Assembly: GCA_030613665.1 (NCBI GenBank)
Contig: JAUWLN010000024.1
Coordinates: 1 to 15,418, forward strand
Reading direction: 5' to 3'
DNA: 15,418 nucleotides
Origin: Dehalococcoidia bacterium
GTDB lineage: Bacteria > Chloroflexota > Dehalococcoidia > Dehalococcoidales > RBG-16-60-22
Below, piece after piece: positions 13,629 through 15,418 of this stretch; position 1 is the first letter of the stretch; every line of letters begins with the position of its first letter. Made by a program: the position numbers and the translations under genes. Under the pieces are notes generated by a model that saw nothing but the letters and a program-made list of their open reading frames with translations, was not told the origin of the DNA and made no database searches.

Positions 13629-14231
13629 GTGCTTTTCTTAAACTATTCAACTTTGATAGACCCCTTCCTGCGAGGCATCAGACCTTACACCATATACTTT
13701 TCCGGAATGAAGGCCGGGGACAGGGTCCTGGACGTCTGCTGCGGGACCGGAGACCAGGCTTTTTATTACGCTGAGGCTGGTATCAGGGCTACGGGCATTG
13801 ACCTGGACCCGAATATGCTCAAGTTGGCCGGGAAAGGTAAAAGAAAAAGGGACAATGTCTCATTTCAGCGAGCTGATGCCTGCTATCTGCCATTCAAGGA
13901 TAACAGCTTTGACTGTGCCTCCATATCTTTTGCCCTGCACGAAAAGGAGAGGGCCGCCCGGGATAAAATAATCTCGGAGATGAAAAGGGTGGTCAGGAAA
14001 GGCGGAGCTTTGATTTTCCTCGATTTTCAGGTCCCAGTGCCCAACACTATATTCCCCCGCCTGGTCAAGGTCATTGAGTTTCTCGCCGGCAGAAATCATC
14101 ATCGTTGTTTCAGAGATTACCTGGCACAGGGTGGGTTGGACGTGCTATTGGCCAGAAACCAGCTTGCCGAAGCCGGAAGAGATTATCTCAACGACGGACT
14201 CATCACCATAATCAAAGCGATGAACTCGTAG
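13629..14231 (+). CDS. Class I SAM-dependent methyltransferase (UbiE-like)
   Basis: A 200-residue Rossmann methyltransferase. Motif I is VLDVCCGTGD (33-42), the acidic ribose-binding loop is GIDLDPNML (56-64), motif II-like ADACYLPFKDNSFD is at 82-95, and FALHEKER (101-108) followed by MKRVVRKGGALIFLD (118-132) completes the Methyltransf_11 pattern. The style is that of UbiE/menaquinone-type or related small-molecule methyltransferases; the substrate is unknown. GTG 13629 starts 4 nt after the etfA stop, so it is probably co-transcribed with acd-etfBA, although no clear ribosome site is seen. Its tie to electron transfer (a quinone substrate) would be attractive but is only a guess. Confidence 0.85.
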   Translation: MLFLNYSTLIDPFLRGIRPYTIYFSGMKAGDRVLDVCCGTGDQAFYYAEAGIRATGIDLDPNMLKLAGKGKRKRDNVSFQRADACYLPFKDNSFDCASISFALHEKERAARDKIISEMKRVVRKGGALIFLDFQVPVPNTIFPRLVKVIEFLAGRNHHRCFRDYLAQGGLDVLLARNQLAEAGRDYLNDGLITIIKAMNS

Positions 14232-14249
14232 TATCACGCTTCACCGAGC

Positions 14250-14279
14250 TTGCGGCGGATACGCCGCTTGTCTTATAAT
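14250..14279 (+). promoter_or_regulatory. Possible promoter of yceD-rpmF-fabD
   Basis: A perfect TATAAT at 14274-14279 lies 33 nt before the yceD start. The best -35 candidate, TTGCGG (14250-14255) at 18 nt spacing, is a poor match (TTG only) and is part of the GC hairpin, so only the -10 is convincing. Confidence 0.35.
14252..14267 (+). terminator. GC-rich hairpin after the methyltransferase gene
   Basis: GCGGCG (14252-14257) and CGCCGC (14262-14267) form a perfect 6-bp stem with a GATA loop, followed by TTGTCTTATAAT. The weak T-tract makes it an imperfect intrinsic terminator, but it is the only hairpin between the two transcription units. Confidence 0.35.
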
Positions 14280-14311
14280 AGAATGTACTGGCTGGTGAGG
14301 AGGTGGCTGTT

Positions 14312-14830
14312 ATGGAGATAAATGTTTCCCAGTTGCTCAAGGAACCCATCGGGTCATCCCGTAAATATAAAGTAGACGGCAATATTGATATTGCCGAAGA
14401 GCGTGACAGCGCGGTAAACGGTGACGTCAGCCTGCTCAGGACGCATCGCGGCATTCTGGTCAGGGGAAAACTGCATACCGAGCTCGAACTAACCTGCAGC
14501 CGCTGCTTGGGCGCTTTTAAGTGTCCACTGGACATAAGTTTGGAAGAGGAATACATTCAAACCGTTGACGTCAGTAGCGGATTGCCGCTTCAGCCTTCCG
14601 GTGAGTCCGGTTCATTCGCCATTGACGAGCATCACGTAGTTGATTTGAGTGAAGCCATACGCCAATATGTACTGCTGACGATACCGATGAAACCGCTGTG
14701 CCGCGAGGGCTGTGCCGGGATATGCCCTGAGTGCGGACGCAATTTGAACCAGGGACCCTGCGGCTGCCCCGTACGGACGGTGGACCCACGCTGGTCTAAA
14801 CTCATGAATCTGACGCAGTTCGGCAAATAA
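14312..14830 (+). CDS. yceD: YceD/DUF177 family protein
   Basis: A 172-residue protein of the DUF177 family, which sits next to rpmF in most bacteria and is linked to 23S rRNA accumulation. The first zinc-type pair is in LTCSRCLGAF (Cys62, Cys65). The C-terminal part is cysteine-rich: Cys130, Cys134, Cys138, Cys141, Cys150 and Cys152 around ICPECGRNLN, a motif common in Gram-positive and Chloroflexi members but absent from E. coli YceD. ATG 14312 is chosen because GAGGAGG (14297-14303) lies 8 nt upstream; an in-frame GTG at 14303 falls inside that ribosome site. rpmF follows 20 nt downstream, as expected. Confidence 0.9.
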   Translation: MEINVSQLLKEPIGSSRKYKVDGNIDIAEERDSAVNGDVSLLRTHRGILVRGKLHTELELTCSRCLGAFKCPLDISLEEEYIQTVDVSSGLPLQPSGESGSFAIDEHHVVDLSEAIRQYVLLTIPMKPLCREGCAGICPECGRNLNQGPCGCPVRTVDPRWSKLMNLTQFGK

Positions 14831-14850
14831 AATAAGAGGAAACGCAGATT

Positions 14851-15051
14851 ATGGGAGCACATCCAAAAAGAAAGATATCCAAAGCACGCCGTGGTAAGAG
14901 AAGAAGCCATCTGGCATTGAAGCCCCCCCAGTTTGATTACTGCCCTCAGTGTCATAACCCGAAGCTGCCACATCACGCTTGCCCCAACTGTGGCAATTAT
15001 GCCGGCAGAGAGGTCATTGAGATGCCGGGACCGTCAGGGAGGCCTGCATAG
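14851..15051 (+). CDS. rpmF: 50S ribosomal protein L32
   Basis: A 66-residue large-subunit ribosomal protein. PKRKISKARRGKRRSH at residues 5-20 is the standard basic N-terminus, and a four-cysteine zinc ribbon follows: CPQC (Cys31, Cys34) and CPNC (Cys44, Cys47), with NYAGREVIEM at 49-58. This is therefore the zinc-binding (C+) form. The start reads MGAHPKRK where AVPKRK is usual. The yceD-rpmF-fabD order is the conserved arrangement linking ribosome assembly to fatty-acid synthesis. Confidence 0.97.
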   Translation: MGAHPKRKISKARRGKRRSHLALKPPQFDYCPQCHNPKLPHHACPNCGNYAGREVIEMPGPSGRPA

Positions 15052-15087
15052 GTCCTTCCCCTCCGATTCAGTGCGCAGTGGGAATCT

Positions 15088-15418
15088 ATGGTTGAACCGA
15101 CTGAAGTAGCTTACATCTTTCCCGGTCAGGGAGCGCAGTGGGCAGGCATGGGGCATGACCTCTATGAGACCTTCGCTTCAGCGAAGGCCGTCTTCCATCA
15201 GGCTGATGAAGTGCTTGGATTTCCTCTCTCAAGATTGTGTTTTGAAGGTTCTGAGGAGGAACTGCGCCAGACCATAAATGCCCAGCCAGCCATCCTGGTC
15301 GTCAGCTATGCCTGTCTGGAAGCGGCCCGCGAGGTCAATCCCAATCTGCCGCCGCCCAGGTTCGTTGCCGGTCACAGCCTCGGTGAGTATACCGCGCTGG
15401 CTGTATCTGGCGTGTTCG
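15088..15418 (+). CDS. fabD: Malonyl-CoA:ACP transacylase, 5' part (runs off window)
   Basis: The frame from ATG 15088 is open to the window's end, giving the first 110 residues of a protein of usually about 310. AYIFPGQGAQWAGMG (8-22) is the family N-terminus, NAQPAILVVSY (64-74) a conserved helix, and GHSLGEYTAL (95-104) holds the catalytic serine, Ser97. FabD loads malonyl groups onto acyl carrier protein to start fatty-acid elongation. The malonyl-binding arginine and second histidine lie beyond the window. It starts 36 nt after rpmF with only a weak ribosome site (GTGGGA), and other fab genes would be expected downstream. A 7-bp hairpin (CCTTCGC/GCGAAGG) lies inside the coding region near 15170-15187. 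Confidence 0.95.
   Translation, partial: MVEPTEVAYIFPGQGAQWAGMGHDLYETFASAKAVFHQADEVLGFPLSRLCFEGSEEELRQTINAQPAILVVSYACLEAAREVNPNLPPPRFVAGHSLGEYTALAVSGVF

Noticed and set aside
15170..15187. CCTTCGC-TTCA-GCGAAGG hairpin within fabD as a terminator
   Set aside because: It lies inside a clear coding region, has no T-run, and reads through as normal FabD sequence.

Overview
The window is about 15.4 kb of bacterial chromosome, gene-dense and mostly on the + strand, with a fairly GC-rich coding background. The combination of a bacterial NurA/HAS-barrel/HerA locus, a plsC-ispH pair, a stand-alone Lrp-type ligand-binding (RAM) protein, an acyl-CoA dehydrogenase-etfB-etfA operon, fur-feoA-feoB, and a yceD(DUF177)-rpmF-fabD run fits an anaerobic or microaerophilic Chloroflexota, probably Dehalococcoidia-like. 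The taxonomic placement is inference from gene content and protein style; there is no rRNA or tRNA gene here to anchor it. GTG and TTG starts are frequent.

Layout. (1) 1-3460: the 3' end of a NurA-type nuclease gene, then an A/T-richer patch of about 750 bp with two small membrane proteins, a 19-residue lysine-rich micro-ORF and a hairpin-rich intergenic repeat, then a HAS-barrel-like protein and a HerA-type ATPase in ATGA overlap. NurA and HerA form a DNA end-processing machine, so the patch looks like an insertion into, or accessory cargo of, that module. (2) 3509-6047: a MauE/DoxX-like four-helix membrane protein, a patatin-like lipid hydrolase and an MFS exporter-type transporter, closely spaced. 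(3) 6048-8634: an iron-uptake operon, fur-feoA-feoB, behind a near-consensus sigma70 promoter whose start region carries nested palindromes that look like a Fur-family operator. (4) 8661-10210: plsC and ispH (phospholipid and isoprenoid synthesis), overlapping by 17 nt. (5) 10212-10442, minus strand: a stand-alone RAM-domain protein with its own near-perfect promoter, divergent from (6) 10678-13624: acyl-CoA dehydrogenase, etfB, etfA, whose Etf sequences carry motifs resembling the electron-bifurcating type. (7) 13629-14231: a SAM methyltransferase. (8) 14312-15418: yceD, rpmF and the first third of fabD, the classic ribosome/fatty-acid-synthesis neighbourhood.

Most of the window is recognisable housekeeping and metabolism. 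The parts that merit a second look are the interrupted NurA/HerA locus with its small-protein insert, the nested operator in front of fur, the RAM protein divergent from the acd-etf operon with a palindrome in the facing promoter, and the likely bifurcating Etf. I found no CRISPR array, transposase, integrase, tRNA or rRNA gene.
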